This document shows, piece after piece, positions 9,168-16,968 of a stretch of DNA of 64,000 nucleotides. Below the pieces are notes generated by a model. It was not told the origin of the DNA and made no database searches. It worked only from the letters and a program-made list of their open reading frames with translations. This DNA comes from Methanomassiliicoccales archaeon LGM-DZ1. Lineage in GTDB: Archaea > Thermoplasmatota > Thermoplasmata > Methanomassiliicoccales > Methanomethylophilaceae. Every line of letters begins with the position of its first letter. Within the stretch, counting starts at the first letter, position 1. The translations under genes and the position numbers were made by a program. The stretch lies in assembly GCA_030168595.1 (NCBI GenBank), contig CP115556.1:620001-684000 (forward strand), read 5' to 3'.

Positions 9168-9422
9168 TCAGATGTACGCATACTCGTCGCAGTCTTCGAA
9201 CAGCAGGTCCAATCCCAGCTCCGAGGAGAGGATGGTCTTCCCGAACACGAAGAACGTGTCCCCGTCGGAACGCTCCGCGGAATCGAATGCGAAATCCGCG
9301 GAGCCAAGGGTCTGTTCAGGCGCTCCGGCGTCGTTCCTCCTGTCGTCCAGCATGAACAATACGGAGGAAGATACCAACAGAATGATCGCAATGACTGCTA
9401 ATATGGCGTTTTTGTGCGTCAT
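9168..9422 (-). CDS. Short membrane-anchored protein, unknown function
   Basis: 84 residues. An N-terminal hydrophobic stretch (about residues 6-24) is preceded by MTHKN and followed by DDRRN, so it is a signal anchor with the rest probably outside the cell. The outer part is acidic. The frame closes on TGA 9168-9170, but 18 further codons in the same frame (a stretch including MPTYIITDLKIEDICE) lead to TAG 9111-9113. The original product may therefore have been longer. Function unknown. Confidence 0.4.
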   Translation of the reverse strand: MTHKNAILAVIAIILLVSSSVLFMLDDRRNDAGAPEQTLGSADFAFDSAERSDGDTFFVFGKTILSSELGLDLLFEDCDEYAYI

Positions 9423-9683
9423 ATTATCTTAAAAATAAAGACAATTTGTACATTATATTAAACTAACGCACGAGAAAACAATTTTTACTTTAATTTTAGT
9501 CTTGATAACACTTAATTCGGATAAGTTGGAACCGCTATTCCGGAAGCGGATTCACAATATGTCTCAGCAGGAGAGATTCACATGCTGATTCGGAAAGCGA
9601 AGGCATATAGAATCAAAAATATCGATTCTCGCGACAGATACTGATAATTAAACCCAAATGCGCCGCTTGCGAAGTAGGGCAAT
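9423..9683. other. AT-rich intergenic stretch
   Basis: Markedly AT-rich compared with its surroundings. I see no gene here. The upstream part may carry the promoter of the membrane-anchored ORF (minus strand). Confidence 0.4.
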
Positions 9684-10239
9684 TCAATTAACTTCGTTTT
9701 TTTTGAAATCGACAGACTGTCGGCGCAATCCTTCCCAATAAGCCGCATGAACGGGAGCATGCAGCATCCAACCGGATATTTCCCAATTCGGGATCTCTTC
9801 CTTCCATTCCTTTGCCCTTTCAGATTCCCCGCATCTAATAGGCCGGCCGCCTCTTCCGGGATCGCCCTCAATGGGTACGGCTCCTCGTTCCTGTCGAAGT
9901 ATTATCTCATCCTCCCCCCCCCATCATAGCAGAGGAAGCATCCTCCCTGGTAGAATTCCCCGTCCCTGCCCCATCTGTCGATGTACCGGTTCCCAATCGA
10001 CCTTCTCCCGTTGAAGATCAGACCGTCCTCCGTCATGTCCCGGTCAAAGAAAACCTCGGAATCGTATTCCGAATCTGCTATGCACCCTGGAGTCCCGTCT
10101 TCGAACAGAATGGATCCGCTCGGCGAATGCTCCTCTCTGAACGCACGGTCTGCTGGATCCCCCGGTCCTCCGTCATTTCGATACGGAGCCTGTAAAGGGC
10201 CCGTCTCGTTTCATTCTTGCTGGATGCCTGACGAAGCAC
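9684..10239 (-). pseudogene. Gene broken at two G-tracts (frameshifted hypothetical)
   Basis: Reading from GTG 10239, directly after the stop of the upstream gene, coding-like sequence (NETRRALYRLRIEMTEDRG) runs into a 5-G tract (plus-strand C run 10159-10163). Coding-like sequence then continues in the next frame (AFREEHSPSGSILFEDGTPG). It hits a 9-G tract (C run 9914-9922) and again continues only in another frame (RAKEWKEEIPNWEISGWM) to TGA 9684-9686. Adding one G to each tract would restore a single protein of about 185 residues. It could be a recent pseudogene, a slippage-switched gene, or two homopolymer miscalls. No family recognised. Confidence 0.45.
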
Positions 10240-11202
10240 TCACGGAAACAGGGAGCGCTGTCTGCTGAGATCCCCCCAGCGGTCGCCCGAACCGCTGCCG
10301 TACAGCTCGTGCGTCAGATACCTTGGGCGCACGGAATCGATGATCTCGCGGACCCTCGGGCTGGTGAACGGCCTGTGCTGGTCGATTTCGGACGCACGCT
10401 TGTAAGCGCGGGCGGTGAACTCCTTCCAGGATTCGCCGTCATGCCTGCCGTCGTCCTTTATCGAGCGCCTGAAGTCCCCGGAGAGGCTCAGTTGCAGGTG
10501 CACGGTCATGATGCGGTCGTCCATGTCCAATGGGTACCTGTCCGTTATGGCGAGGACGGCGTCGACGGCATCGTCCTCCCTGTCGAGCCCGTCTATCGTG
10601 TTCATCAGGTGCCCGGTGTCAAGGGTGAACCCCCAGTTGTCGAACTCCAGCTTCCGCTCGAGGACCTTCCATTCGCCCGGGCCGCGGAGCTTGAGGCCTT
10701 CCCACCACAGGTTCTCGAACGCCAGCGTGAACGGGGGCTCCCCCAGGGGGAAGGGGCTTACAACCCGGTTCATCAGCTCGGCGAAATCCTCAATGATGCG
10801 CAGGTCGTCGCTCTCGTGCTTCCTCTTCAGGACCTGCCTCATGTCCGTGTTGCCGGCATGCATGACCCCGTACGCTGGCTTGACCGCGGCGGCATAGCGG
10901 ATGGCCTTCCTGACCGTGGAGACCATCTCATCCCTGTCCCTGCCGAACGAGAAGTAGGTGAGGTCCTCGCCTTCCGTCCCCTCGTAGGAACGGCCTTCCC
11001 ATGCGCTGTGCCAATCGATCGCATAAGGCAGATGGACGGAGGCTATGCCGGGGACCCCGACGTACTCCCTGCCGACGGGGGAGACCAGCGTGAAGAGCTC
11101 CAGCCCCCCGATCCCCATCCCTGCCAGCCGGTCTCCGAGGGGCCCCTCTCCGGGAACATCCGCAAGAGGCTCGAACACCGACCAGCTGTGAAGATGCTTC
11201 AT
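10240..11202 (-). CDS. Xylose isomerase-like TIM-barrel protein (AP endonuclease 2 superfamily)
   Basis: 320 residues. Barrel features are visible: SVHLPYAIDWH early, GVMHAGNTDM in the middle, FTLAFENLWWEG with the metal-binding Glu, FTLDTGHLMN with Asp and His ligands, and MTVHLQLS. The superfamily includes endonuclease IV and sugar isomerases, all metal-dependent. This sequence looks closer to the uncharacterised sugar-isomerase-like archaeal branch than to Nfo. ATG 11202 lies five bases after the stop of the winged-helix gene, so the pair forms an operon. The substrate is unknown. Confidence 0.65.
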   Translation of the reverse strand: MKHLHSWSVFEPLADVPGEGPLGDRLAGMGIGGLELFTLVSPVGREYVGVPGIASVHLPYAIDWHSAWEGRSYEGTEGEDLTYFSFGRDRDEMVSTVRKAIRYAAAVKPAYGVMHAGNTDMRQVLKRKHESDDLRIIEDFAELMNRVVSPFPLGEPPFTLAFENLWWEGLKLRGPGEWKVLERKLEFDNWGFTLDTGHLMNTIDGLDREDDAVDAVLAITDRYPLDMDDRIMTVHLQLSLSGDFRRSIKDDGRHDGESWKEFTARAYKRASEIDQHRPFTSPRVREIIDSVRPRYLTHELYGSGSGDRWGDLSRQRSLFP

Positions 11203-11207
11203 TAGGG

Positions 11208-11867
11208 TCAGATGAGCTCGAAAGCGGCGTTGAGGGCCGCGACGACTGCCTGGATCTTCGTGTCGCCGCTCCCGACGATGATGGCGTCGTCCGGAGTGAT
11301 GCCCGTGTCCTTGCGGATCTTGTAGGCAAGCTCGGGGGAGTGCTCGTCCAGGTTCCAGTCCGGCGGGATCATGAGCTTGCCGTCGCGGATGACCAGGGTC
11401 GTGCATCCGGTGGCGCCGGCCTTGATGCCGGCATCCCTCTGCTCCATGCCGTTGACGATCTTCTTGGCCACCCCGTAGACGATCACGGACTGCTGGACCG
11501 GGCCGGTAGTGGAGAGGGACTCGAGCTGCACATCGGACAGGCGCAGCGGAATCTGCTCCAGGAACGCCTTCCCAGAGCTGGTGATGGAGATCCCGGTCTG
11601 GCGGATGAGGACGAAACCCCATTCAGTGAACTTCTCGAGGATGCGGCGCATGCTGCCCTCGCCGACGCCTACCTCCTCCGCCAGGCGCTTGCGGCCCATC
11701 GTCCTCCCGTCCGAGAGCACGTAGAGGGCGTAGTAGACGTTCGCGTCGGTAAAGCGGAACATCGGGCCGTAGGCCGGAATATCCATGATCTTCATGTAAA
11801 CATCGGACTCCTCGGGCCTCAGAGGCCCAGATTTAATGCAGGATGCTCCGGTTGGAGCAGTCTTCAT
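11208..11867 (-). CDS. Winged-helix protein with DUF4443-like C-terminal domain
   Basis: 219 residues; ATG 11795 would give 195 and a more natural start, MKIMDIPAYGP. Residues about 45-110 form a winged helix (LAEEVGVGEGSMRRILEKF as the recognition region). The C-terminal half has a conserved-looking hydrophobic domain ending TPDDAIIVGSGDTKIQAV, which I associate with archaeal DUF4443 proteins. It may bind DNA and a small ligand. It is coupled to the downstream TIM-barrel gene. The family name is from memory and the ligand is unknown. Confidence 0.55.
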   Translation of the reverse strand: MKTAPTGASCIKSGPLRPEESDVYMKIMDIPAYGPMFRFTDANVYYALYVLSDGRTMGRKRLAEEVGVGEGSMRRILEKFTEWGFVLIRQTGISITSSGKAFLEQIPLRLSDVQLESLSTTGPVQQSVIVYGVAKKIVNGMEQRDAGIKAGATGCTTLVIRDGKLMIPPDWNLDEHSPELAYKIRKDTGITPDDAIIVGSGDTKIQAVVAALNAAFELI

Positions 11868-11942
11868 TATCGGTTTGTAATCCGACTCGTCAGTATAAAT
11901 AATTGATTAAGTGCATGTTTGAGACGGGCCTAAATCGCCGTA

Positions 11943-11964
11943 AAAGGGGCCCTGAGGCCCCTTT
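11943..11964 (-). terminator. Hairpin terminator after metK
   Basis: Perfect 9-bp arms AAAGGGGCC and GGCCCCTTT around a four-base loop, directly behind the metK stop. The tail on the minus strand is UUUUA. Confidence 0.6.
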
Positions 11965-11971
11965 CCCAGGC

Positions 11972-13210
11972 TCAGAAGGTCTGGATCTTGCCGGCGATGA
12001 TCTTCTCGGAGACCTTGTCGATGTTGTCGAGCCAGTCGGCGGCGATGGCGTAGGCCTCGTCCTTCCACTTGCCGATCTTGGAATCGAGCAGCTGGGCATC
12101 GTCCGAGATAATGTTGATGCTGGCGTTCAGCGGGTCGGAGATGGTGTGGCCGATCTGCGAGAGCAGGCGGACGTTGATCTCGGCGTCGCCGCCGACGACC
12201 TTGGCGACATCGTTGGCGATGATGTTCGACAGGACGTTGTAGATCTTCCCGACGTGGGTGATGGGGTTCTTGCCGGAGGTGGCCTCCATGGACATGGGCC
12301 TGAACGGGGTGATGAGCCCGTTGCACCTGTTGCCGCGTCCGACGGACCCGTCGTCTCCCATCTCCTGGGACAGCCCGGTGACGGTGAGGTAGTAGACGCC
12401 GCGCTTGTAGTCGTCCCCGGTGTTCACGTCGACCTTGAGCTTCTCCTTTTTCCCGTACTTGTCGATGATCCCGGCGCCGAAGTCCTCGACGGACTTGGTG
12501 AGCTGCTCGATGGCGGACTTGTACGCGGTGGGGTCCTCGATGAACCTGTCGACCATGGCGGCGGCGATGGTCATGGTGATGTCGTTGCCGACCCTGGAGC
12601 ACATGACCTTGACGTCCTGCCCGACCTCGGGGAGGGTCTTCTTGAGCTTCCCGTTGATGTAGTTCTCGGTCTGCTTGGTGAGCTGGTCGGTGACGGAGAA
12701 GGGAGCGTAGCCCACTCCGAACGAGGTGTCGTTGGACAGGAAGTTGGACGCCTTGTAGACGCCGGTGAGGTCGTCGGACCCCATGCCGAGCTTGGTGTCG
12801 AGGATGACATCGGAGTCGACGTCGAGGTAGGGATAGGTCTTCTTCAGGTACTTCCTGACGCCCCTGAGGGCGGTGGACTCGACGGGGAGGCCGTACTCCT
12901 TGCCGTCCTTCTCGATGTAGGTGGTGGCCCTTCCGTCCATGAGGATGTAGACGGGCTTGACGATCACTCCTCCGCCGAAGGCGGGGCGGGAGATACCGGC
13001 GACGACCTCGGTCTGGTCGGTGTTGTGGTGGAGGACGTGCCCGACCTCCTTGATGTACATGGCGCAGAGGGACTCGGACACGGTCTCGGCGACACCGTCG
13101 GCGACGGAGTCCGGATGGCCGATACCTTTCCTCTCGACGATCTCGATCTGCCTCTTGGGGACGGGGACCTGCTCGATCCCGTTGACGTAAATATTCTTCT
13201 TGGACGCCAT
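11972..13210 (-). CDS. metK: S-adenosylmethionine synthetase, archaeal type
   Basis: 412 residues, the length of archaeal MAT, whose sequence is far from bacterial MetK. The N terminus has [15 protein letters not shown], the middle [12 protein letters not shown], and the later part [16 protein letters not shown]. It makes SAM from methionine and ATP. The frame is open further upstream, but ATG 13210 ([16 protein letters not shown]) is the conserved start and leaves an 89-bp shared promoter region with the divergent HTH-CBS gene. SAM demand is high in this organism, for instance for radical SAM enzymes such as PylB. Confidence 0.93.
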   Translation of the reverse strand: MASKKNIYVNGIEQVPVPKRQIEIVERKGIGHPDSVADGVAETVSESLCAMYIKEVGHVLHHNTDQTEVVAGISRPAFGGGVIVKPVYILMDGRATTYIEKDGKEYGLPVESTALRGVRKYLKKTYPYLDVDSDVILDTKLGMGSDDLTGVYKASNFLSNDTSFGVGYAPFSVTDQLTKQTENYINGKLKKTLPEVGQDVKVMCSRVGNDITMTIAAAMVDRFIEDPTAYKSAIEQLTKSVEDFGAGIIDKYGKKEKLKVDVNTGDDYKRGVYYLTVTGLSQEMGDDGSVGRGNRCNGLITPFRPMSMEATSGKNPITHVGKIYNVLSNIIANDVAKVVGGDAEINVRLLSQIGHTISDPLNASINIISDDAQLLDSKIGKWKDEAYAIAADWLDNIDKVSEKIIAGKIQTF

Positions 13211-13299
13211 ATGCTTCACTTTAAAATTCGTACACTTTAATGGTAAATAATATAGATTGATGGTTATATTCAAATAAGCATAAAGTATAACCGCCGCAC
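13211..13299. promoter_or_regulatory. Divergent promoter region, metK / HTH-CBS regulator
   Basis: An 89-bp AT-rich gap between two opposed starts. It contains a direct repeat CACTTTAA at 13217-13224 and 13233-13240, spaced 16 bp, and AT-rich promoter-like segments for both directions. The repeats are candidate binding sites for the divergently encoded regulator. Confidence 0.45.
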
Positions 13300-13863
13300 A
13301 TGAAATTCCCGCCTGCATCCGATATCAGGAGAATGAGGAAGGCGATGGATGTTACCCAGACGGAGCTCGCAAAACAGTCCGGCGTCTCGCAGAGCACTAT
13401 CGCCAAGATCGAGAGGGGCCGCATATCGGCCAGCTATGACACCGTGGTCAAGCTCTTCGAGACCCTTGACGACATGGCCAAGGGCGGCAAGCACGACATC
13501 ACCGCGGCCGACGTGGCCTCCAAGGACATCGTCAGCGTCCAGAGCACCGACAGGGTGCGCGTGGCCTCCGAGCTGATGAGGACCACCGGGTTCTCCCAGC
13601 TCCCGGTCCTGAAGGGGGACACCCCCGTCGGCAGCATCTCCGAGAAGAGCATCTTCGAGAAGATCCGCGCCGGGAAGACCATGGAGGAGCTCAAGGACGC
13701 TCAGGTCTCGACGGTCATGGACGATTCGTTCCCCGTGGTGAACGAAACGACCCCGGTATCCTCGGTGACCGGGATGATGAGCGACTGCGGCGCCGTCCTG
13801 GTCGCCAAGAAAGGGAAGCTCGTCGGCATGATCACCAAGGCCGACATCCTGAAACTGGTCTGA
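13300..13863 (+). CDS. HTH-type regulator with two CBS domains
   Basis: 187 residues. The N-terminal Cro/C1-type helix-turn-helix (QTELAKQSGVSQSTIAKIER, about residues 20-40) is followed by a CBS pair from about residue 70 (DIVSVQSTDRVRVASELMR and TVMDDSFPVVNETTPV). CBS pairs commonly bind adenosyl ligands such as AMP, ATP or SAM. Because the gene faces metK across a shared promoter, I infer that it could control metK in response to SAM or an adenylate. That is an inference from position only. Confidence 0.8.
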   Translation: MKFPPASDIRRMRKAMDVTQTELAKQSGVSQSTIAKIERGRISASYDTVVKLFETLDDMAKGGKHDITAADVASKDIVSVQSTDRVRVASELMRTTGFSQLPVLKGDTPVGSISEKSIFEKIRAGKTMEELKDAQVSTVMDDSFPVVNETTPVSSVTGMMSDCGAVLVAKKGKLVGMITKADILKLV

Positions 13864-13868
13864 TGACT

Positions 13869-14798
13869 TCACCAAGAGCGTCGGCGGATCTCCGTCAGGC
13901 CGGTCCTGGAAAGGCGGTACTGGCACATATCCGACGGTATGCGGAGGTTATCCCCGAAGACCGCGCGGGCGTCGTTCTCGACGGGCCCCGTGTCCTTCCC
14001 GAACCTCCCGCTCAGGTGCACCAGGAACAGGTACCTGCAGCCGGCCTCCAGCGCGTCGCGGGCCGCTTCGGCCGCCGTGCTGTGGAAGCGCTCCTCCGCC
14101 ATGGCCGCCTCAGCCGAGGAGTATGTGGATTCGTGGATGATCGCATCGGCCCCTTTCGATGCCTCCACGATCGACCTGCAGGGGCGGGTATCGCCGGTGT
14201 ACACCACCGACAGGCCTGGGTGGGGCGGGCCCGTGATGTCCTCCAGCCTGATCCCCCTGACCGTCCCTCCCTTCTCGAGCTCGGAGAACTCCGGCCCGGT
14301 TATGCCGTATCCCTTCGCCTTCTGGGCATCGATCTTCCCGCGCGAGGGCGGCTCGGACAGCCGGTAGCCCAGGGACGGCACGCCGTGGACGGTCGCGAAC
14401 GCCTCCGCCTCCAGGTTCCCGATGGGCACCCTGTCCCCCGGCGACAGGTCCCTGGAGTCCACTTTGTAATCGAACTCCCCGCCGCAGACCCTGTTCACCA
14501 TGTCGAGGGCGTCCGAGAACCCCTCGGGCCCGCATACGGTGAGCGGGTCCTTCCGTCCCATGAGCCCCATCGTCTGCATCAGGCCCGGGAGGCCGTAGAA
14601 ATGGTCCCCGTGGAGATGCGTCACCAGGACCGCGGAGACCTTCATGAGGGAGAACGGGGAGACCATGAGCTGGCGCTGGGTCCCCTCGCCGCAGTCGAAG
14701 AGGACGACCTCCGGCCCGCTGCGGACCGCGACGCACGGGAGGCCCCGGTCCCTGGACGGGACGCTCGCCCCGGTCCCCAGGAACAGAATGTCCATCAT
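13869..14798 (-). CDS. rnz: Ribonuclease Z
   Basis: 309 residues, the short RNase Z form. It matures tRNA 3' ends by cutting after the discriminator base. The metallo-beta-lactamase motif THLHGDH lies at about residues 60-66, with LFLGTGASVPS at the N terminus, YTGDTRPCRS in the middle and a VHLSGRF segment near the end. The gene converges with the HTH-CBS gene, the two stops being six bases apart. The tRNA-Arg in this window ends without an encoded complete CCA, so 3' processing and CCA addition are needed. Confidence 0.93.
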   Translation of the reverse strand: MMDILFLGTGASVPSRDRGLPCVAVRSGPEVVLFDCGEGTQRQLMVSPFSLMKVSAVLVTHLHGDHFYGLPGLMQTMGLMGRKDPLTVCGPEGFSDALDMVNRVCGGEFDYKVDSRDLSPGDRVPIGNLEAEAFATVHGVPSLGYRLSEPPSRGKIDAQKAKGYGITGPEFSELEKGGTVRGIRLEDITGPPHPGLSVVYTGDTRPCRSIVEASKGADAIIHESTYSSAEAAMAEERFHSTAAEAARDALEAGCRYLFLVHLSGRFGKDTGPVENDARAVFGDNLRIPSDMCQYRLSRTGLTEIRRRSW

Positions 14799-14831
14799 CC
14801 CGCGCGCCTCCGGATAATGTACCGGACTTCC

Positions 14832-15047
14832 TCAGTACACGGAGTCCAGGGACCTCTCGGTCTTGGTCTCCTTCTTGTACTGCTTGTAGTGCTCCTTGCA
14901 CAGATGGACCGAGCGCGCCCCGGAGTCCTTCAGCTTCAGGGAGCATTTCGCAACCTGCTTCATGTTGAGGGAGCGCTCAGCCTCGCAGCTGCAGCCCTCC
15001 ACATCGCATATCTCGACCTTGGCCCCATGGCCAGCCGTTCCTGACAT
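14832..15047 (-). CDS. Small Cys/His-containing protein, unknown function
   Basis: 71 residues with CDVEGCSCEAE near the N terminus, then AKCSLKL and VHLCKEHYKQYKKE, suggesting one zinc site. Basic C-terminal half. It lies between rnz and rpe and may be co-transcribed with rnz. I do not recognise a characterised family. Confidence 0.6.
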   Translation of the reverse strand: MSGTAGHGAKVEICDVEGCSCEAERSLNMKQVAKCSLKLKDSGARSVHLCKEHYKQYKKETKTERSLDSVY

Positions 15048-15152
15048 GCTGCGGTCATCGCCGTCGGGATATAAATTTCGGACGGTCGGACAACAGACCC
15101 AGAGGTCGGGCCGACGGCAATACTTTTTACCTGATTCGGCGATTGGCGGTGC

Positions 15153-15809
15153 ATGACCAAGATTGCCCCGTCGATGCTCTCATGCGATTTCTCCAGGCTC
15201 GGTGAGGAGCTGGCGAGGATCGAGAGGTCCGGGGCCGACTGGGCCCACCTCGACGTCATGGACGGGATGTTCGTCCCCAACCTGACCTTCGGAGCGCCGG
15301 TGATAAAGTGCGCCAGGAAATGCTGCGGGCTGCCGTTCGACGCCCACCTTATGATCGAGGACCCCGTGCGCTACGTAGAGGATTTCGCGAAAGCGGGATG
15401 CGACTCGATCACCGTGCACGCGGAGGCCGACGGCGACGTGATGGCCGCCGTGAAGAAGATCAAGGACCTGGGCCTGAGGGCGGGGATCACCATCAACCCG
15501 CCGGCGGACGTCAGCATGCTGGACCCCTATCTTGACAAGGTCGACATGGTCCTCATAATGACCGTGAACGCCGGGTTCGGCGGGCAGAAGTTCCATCCGG
15601 AGTGCCTGCCCAAGATAGAAGCGGTCAGGAGATGGGCGGAGGACCACAACCCCGCCCTGGACATCTCGGTGGACGGAGGGATCAACCGCGAGACCGGGAA
15701 GCTGTGCGCGGATGCCGGCGCCAACGTCCTGGTCGCCGGGAGCGCCCTGTTCAAGCTACCCGACATGACCGAGGAGATCGCGCTGTGGAAGAAGTTCGGG
15801 AGGGACTGA
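15153..15809 (+). CDS. rpe: Ribulose-phosphate 3-epimerase
   Basis: 218 residues, full length. TIM-barrel motifs are complete: APSMLSCDF at the N terminus, HLDVMDGMFVPN, FDAHLMI, the VNAGFGGQKF loop and ISVDGGIN, with GSALF near the end. It interconverts ribulose 5-phosphate and xylulose 5-phosphate. A Shine-Dalgarno-rich stretch inside its last codons serves the overlapping fen1 gene. A TATA-like TACTTTTTA (15121-15129) precedes ATG 15153. Confidence 0.95.
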   Translation: MTKIAPSMLSCDFSRLGEELARIERSGADWAHLDVMDGMFVPNLTFGAPVIKCARKCCGLPFDAHLMIEDPVRYVEDFAKAGCDSITVHAEADGDVMAAVKKIKDLGLRAGITINPPADVSMLDPYLDKVDMVLIMTVNAGFGGQKFHPECLPKIEAVRRWAEDHNPALDISVDGGINRETGKLCADAGANVLVAGSALFKLPDMTEEIALWKKFGRD

Positions 15810-15813
15810 GACG
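15798..15813 (+). promoter_or_regulatory. Shine-Dalgarno and apparent ACG start of fen1
   Basis: GGGAGGG at 15798-15804, a six-base spacer, then ACG 15811-15813 at the exact place where the FEN1 initiator methionine is expected, followed by GVNLSDLVEA. The stop of rpe (TGA 15807-15809) lies within the spacer. No ATG, GTG or TTG is available in frame at this point. Confidence 0.6.
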
Positions 15814-16839
15814 GGAGTAAACCTATCAGACCTCGTCGAGGCCGAGCAGATCGAGCCCTCCGACCTGAACGGAAGGAAAGTGGCGATCGACACCTACAAC
15901 ATAGCCTACCAGTTCATGTCGGCCATCCGCCAGCCGGACGGGTACCCGCTCTGCGACAGCAGGGGGAGGACCACCTCGCACCTCACCGGGCTCCTGCACA
16001 GGAGCGCCAGCCTGGTGGAGGCCGGCATAGAGCCGATCTTCGTGTTCGACGGCAAGCCCCACCCCCTGAAGCGCGCGACCCTCGACGAGAGGAAGGCCCG
16101 CCGGGACGAGGCCGAGAAGGAATGGAGGGAGGCCGTCGAGCGCGGCGACCTCAAGACCGCCCGCACGAAGGCCCAGCAGACCTCGAGGATGACGGACGAC
16201 GTCAGGGAATCGGCGAGGGAGCTCATCGGGCTCATGGGGTTCCCGATCGTCCAGGCCCCGTCGGACGGGGAGCAGGAGGCCGCGTACATGTGCATCAAGG
16301 GCGACGTCTACGCCGCCGCGTCCCAGGATTACGATTCCCTCCTCTTCGGGACCCCTACCCTGGTGAGGAACCTCACCCTCACCGGCAGGAGGAAGGTGCC
16401 GGGGAGGGACGTCTACCGGGAGATCAAGACGGAGATCATAGACTCGGCCGAATGCCTGTCGAAACTGGGCATCACCCGCAGCCAACTCGTCGACATGTGC
16501 ATGCTCATGGGCACGGACTTCAACGCCGGGATCAAGGGCATCGGGCCCAAGAAGGCACTGAAGTACATCCGCGAGAACGGGGACCTGGAGCACGTCCTCG
16601 CCAGGATCGGGGAGGACATACCCGACCGCGACGAGATCAGGGACATATTCCTGAACTACAAGGGCGCCGACGGGTACGATACCCAGTACACCGAGCCGGA
16701 CCGCCAGGGGGTCATCGACATGCTGGCCGGGTACGATTTCTCCGAGGACCGGGTGGCGGCCGCCCTGGACAGGATCGATAAGGCGCGCGCCGAGCAGAAG
16801 AAGAAACGCCAGCAAAGGTCCCTGGACGCGTTCTTCTGA
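15811..16839 (+). CDS. fen: Flap endonuclease 1
   Basis: 342 residues from the ACG start, the normal archaeal FEN1 length. The enzyme removes 5' flaps in Okazaki-fragment maturation and repair. Visible are VAIDTYNIAYQF with the first metal Asp, the PIFVFDGKPHPLK motif, APSDGEQEAAYM and AASQDYDSLLFG with acidic ligands, the MGTDFNAGIKGIGPKKA H2TH region, and a PCNA-binding QRSLDAFF at the very C terminus. Starting at GTG 15880 would delete the conserved N terminus, including the Gly that sits in the active site. The coupled ACG start is therefore preferred. Confidence 0.9.
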   Translation, partial: TGVNLSDLVEAEQIEPSDLNGRKVAIDTYNIAYQFMSAIRQPDGYPLCDSRGRTTSHLTGLLHRSASLVEAGIEPIFVFDGKPHPLKRATLDERKARRDEAEKEWREAVERGDLKTARTKAQQTSRMTDDVRESARELIGLMGFPIVQAPSDGEQEAAYMCIKGDVYAAASQDYDSLLFGTPTLVRNLTLTGRRKVPGRDVYREIKTEIIDSAECLSKLGITRSQLVDMCMLMGTDFNAGIKGIGPKKALKYIRENGDLEHVLARIGEDIPDRDEIRDIFLNYKGADGYDTQYTEPDRQGVIDMLAGYDFSEDRVAAALDRIDKARAEQKKKRQQRSLDAFF

Positions 16840-16856
16840 GGCCCCTCCGCCCGGGC

Positions 16857-16906
16857 GCCGAAAGACCCAGACGCATATCCGCTCAGTCTTCGGCAAGCTA
16901 TATAAC
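16857..16906 (+). promoter_or_regulatory. Dyad plus TATA box upstream of ileS
   Basis: An imperfect dyad GCCGAAAGAC (16857-16866) / GTCTTCGGC (16886-16894) ends just before the TATA box GCTATATAAC (16897-16906). The dyad may terminate fen1 transcription or serve as an operator for ileS. Confidence 0.45.
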
Positions 16907-16968
16907 ATCGGAGCCGATGGTCGGGCCGTGAACGGCGGCAAGATATACCCCGTTCAGAAGGACGAGCG

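Noticed and set aside
10240-11622. A 460-codon protein covering the TIM-barrel gene and beyond
   Set aside because: Residues before MKHLHSW are the wrong frame of the upstream winged-helix gene. The real start is 11202.
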